This document shows positions 63,936 to 64,000 of a stretch of 64,000 nt of DNA, one piece after another. The notes beneath the pieces were generated by a model, which was given only the letters and a program-made list of their open reading frames with translations, did not search any database and was not told where the DNA came from. The DNA comes from Stenotrophomonas maltophilia (GTDB lineage: Bacteria; Pseudomonadota; Gammaproteobacteria; Xanthomonadales; Xanthomonadaceae). The number at the start of each line of letters is the position of its first letter. Positions within the stretch are counted from its first letter, which is position 1. The position numbers were made by a program, and so were the translations under genes. Location of the stretch: the NCBI RefSeq assembly GCF_025642255.1, contig NZ_CP106759.1, positions 895,501 through 959,500 of the forward strand. Direction: 5' to 3'.

Positions 63936-64000
63936 GACGGGGCGTGGCGGCTGCGATGCCGGGGCGTGCCCGGCATCGCGGTCCCCATTACTGCGGCAGC

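Noticed and set aside
63988..64000. End of a possible minus-strand gene (codons reading L-P-Q then stop) at the right edge of the window.
   Set aside because: Only three codons are visible. An upstream partner of apbE is plausible from the usual order of such clusters, but cannot be supported here.

Overview
The window looks like a chromosomal segment of a Stenotrophomonas (S. maltophilia complex) or close Xanthomonadaceae relative. This rests on the high GC content, on family-typical gene order (kdsD-kdsC-lptCAB-rpoN-hpf-ptsN-hprK-rapZ-EIIA-ptsH-ptsI-mgtE, amgK-murU, yqgE-ruvX-pyrB, pilT-pilU), and on many intergenic hairpins beginning with GTAG, as described for the SMAG/REP repeats of S. 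maltophilia. No similarity search was run. All family names come from motifs, length and context read directly.

Layout. 0-2.5 kb: end of mltG, then tmk, holB and a PilZ gene as an overlapping operon, then tRNA-Val(CAC) with its own promoter and terminator. 2.6-6.4 kb: an accessory patch with visibly lower GC. It holds two unknown genes (one behind a long folded leader), two Imm52-like immunity genes whose 3' ends are almost identical, and the C-terminal remnant of a Tox-REase-5-like nuclease toxin coupled to the second immunity gene. 6.4-13 kb: a tautomerase, then a DUF2946 / TonB receptor / PepSY group that is probably for metal uptake, and a DeoR regulator with an MFS transporter. 13-22 kb: assorted enzymes, a DUF4105/lipoprotein-hydrolase pair, a SoxR-controlled divergent MFS pump, an SDR/LysR pair, proC and yggS. 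23-25 kb: pilT and pilU. 25-32 kb: aldo/keto reductase, YitT, tag, yqgE-ruvX-pyrB, and a RAYT transposase bracketed by its REP hairpins.

32-46.9 kb: mgtE, a tandem SMAG array, then the regulatory PTS (EI, HPr, EIIA-Man, EIIA-Ntr, HPr kinase) with RapZ, the hibernation factor and sigma-54. This runs into LPS export (lptCAB) and Kdo synthesis (kdsC, kdsD). A divergent bolA-type gene, murA and an EF-hand protein follow. The cluster joins envelope synthesis with nitrogen/carbon phospho-signalling.

47-58 kb: two DUF3108 paralogues, purN and purM, a DUF2066 gene, a PerM-type transporter, hda, the peptidoglycan-recycling pair murU/amgK, a GlsB-type protein and an M20 peptidase. 58-64 kb: a ComEA-like helix-hairpin-helix protein, two different L,D-transpeptidases, a HutD-family protein, and an ApbE / membrane-anchored flavodoxin-reductase pair.

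The least ordinary parts are the immunity/toxin patch (3.2-6.4 kb), the folded leader at 3.66-3.77 kb, the RAYT/REP unit at 31 kb, the SMAG tandem array at 34.4 kb and several well-formed operator candidates.
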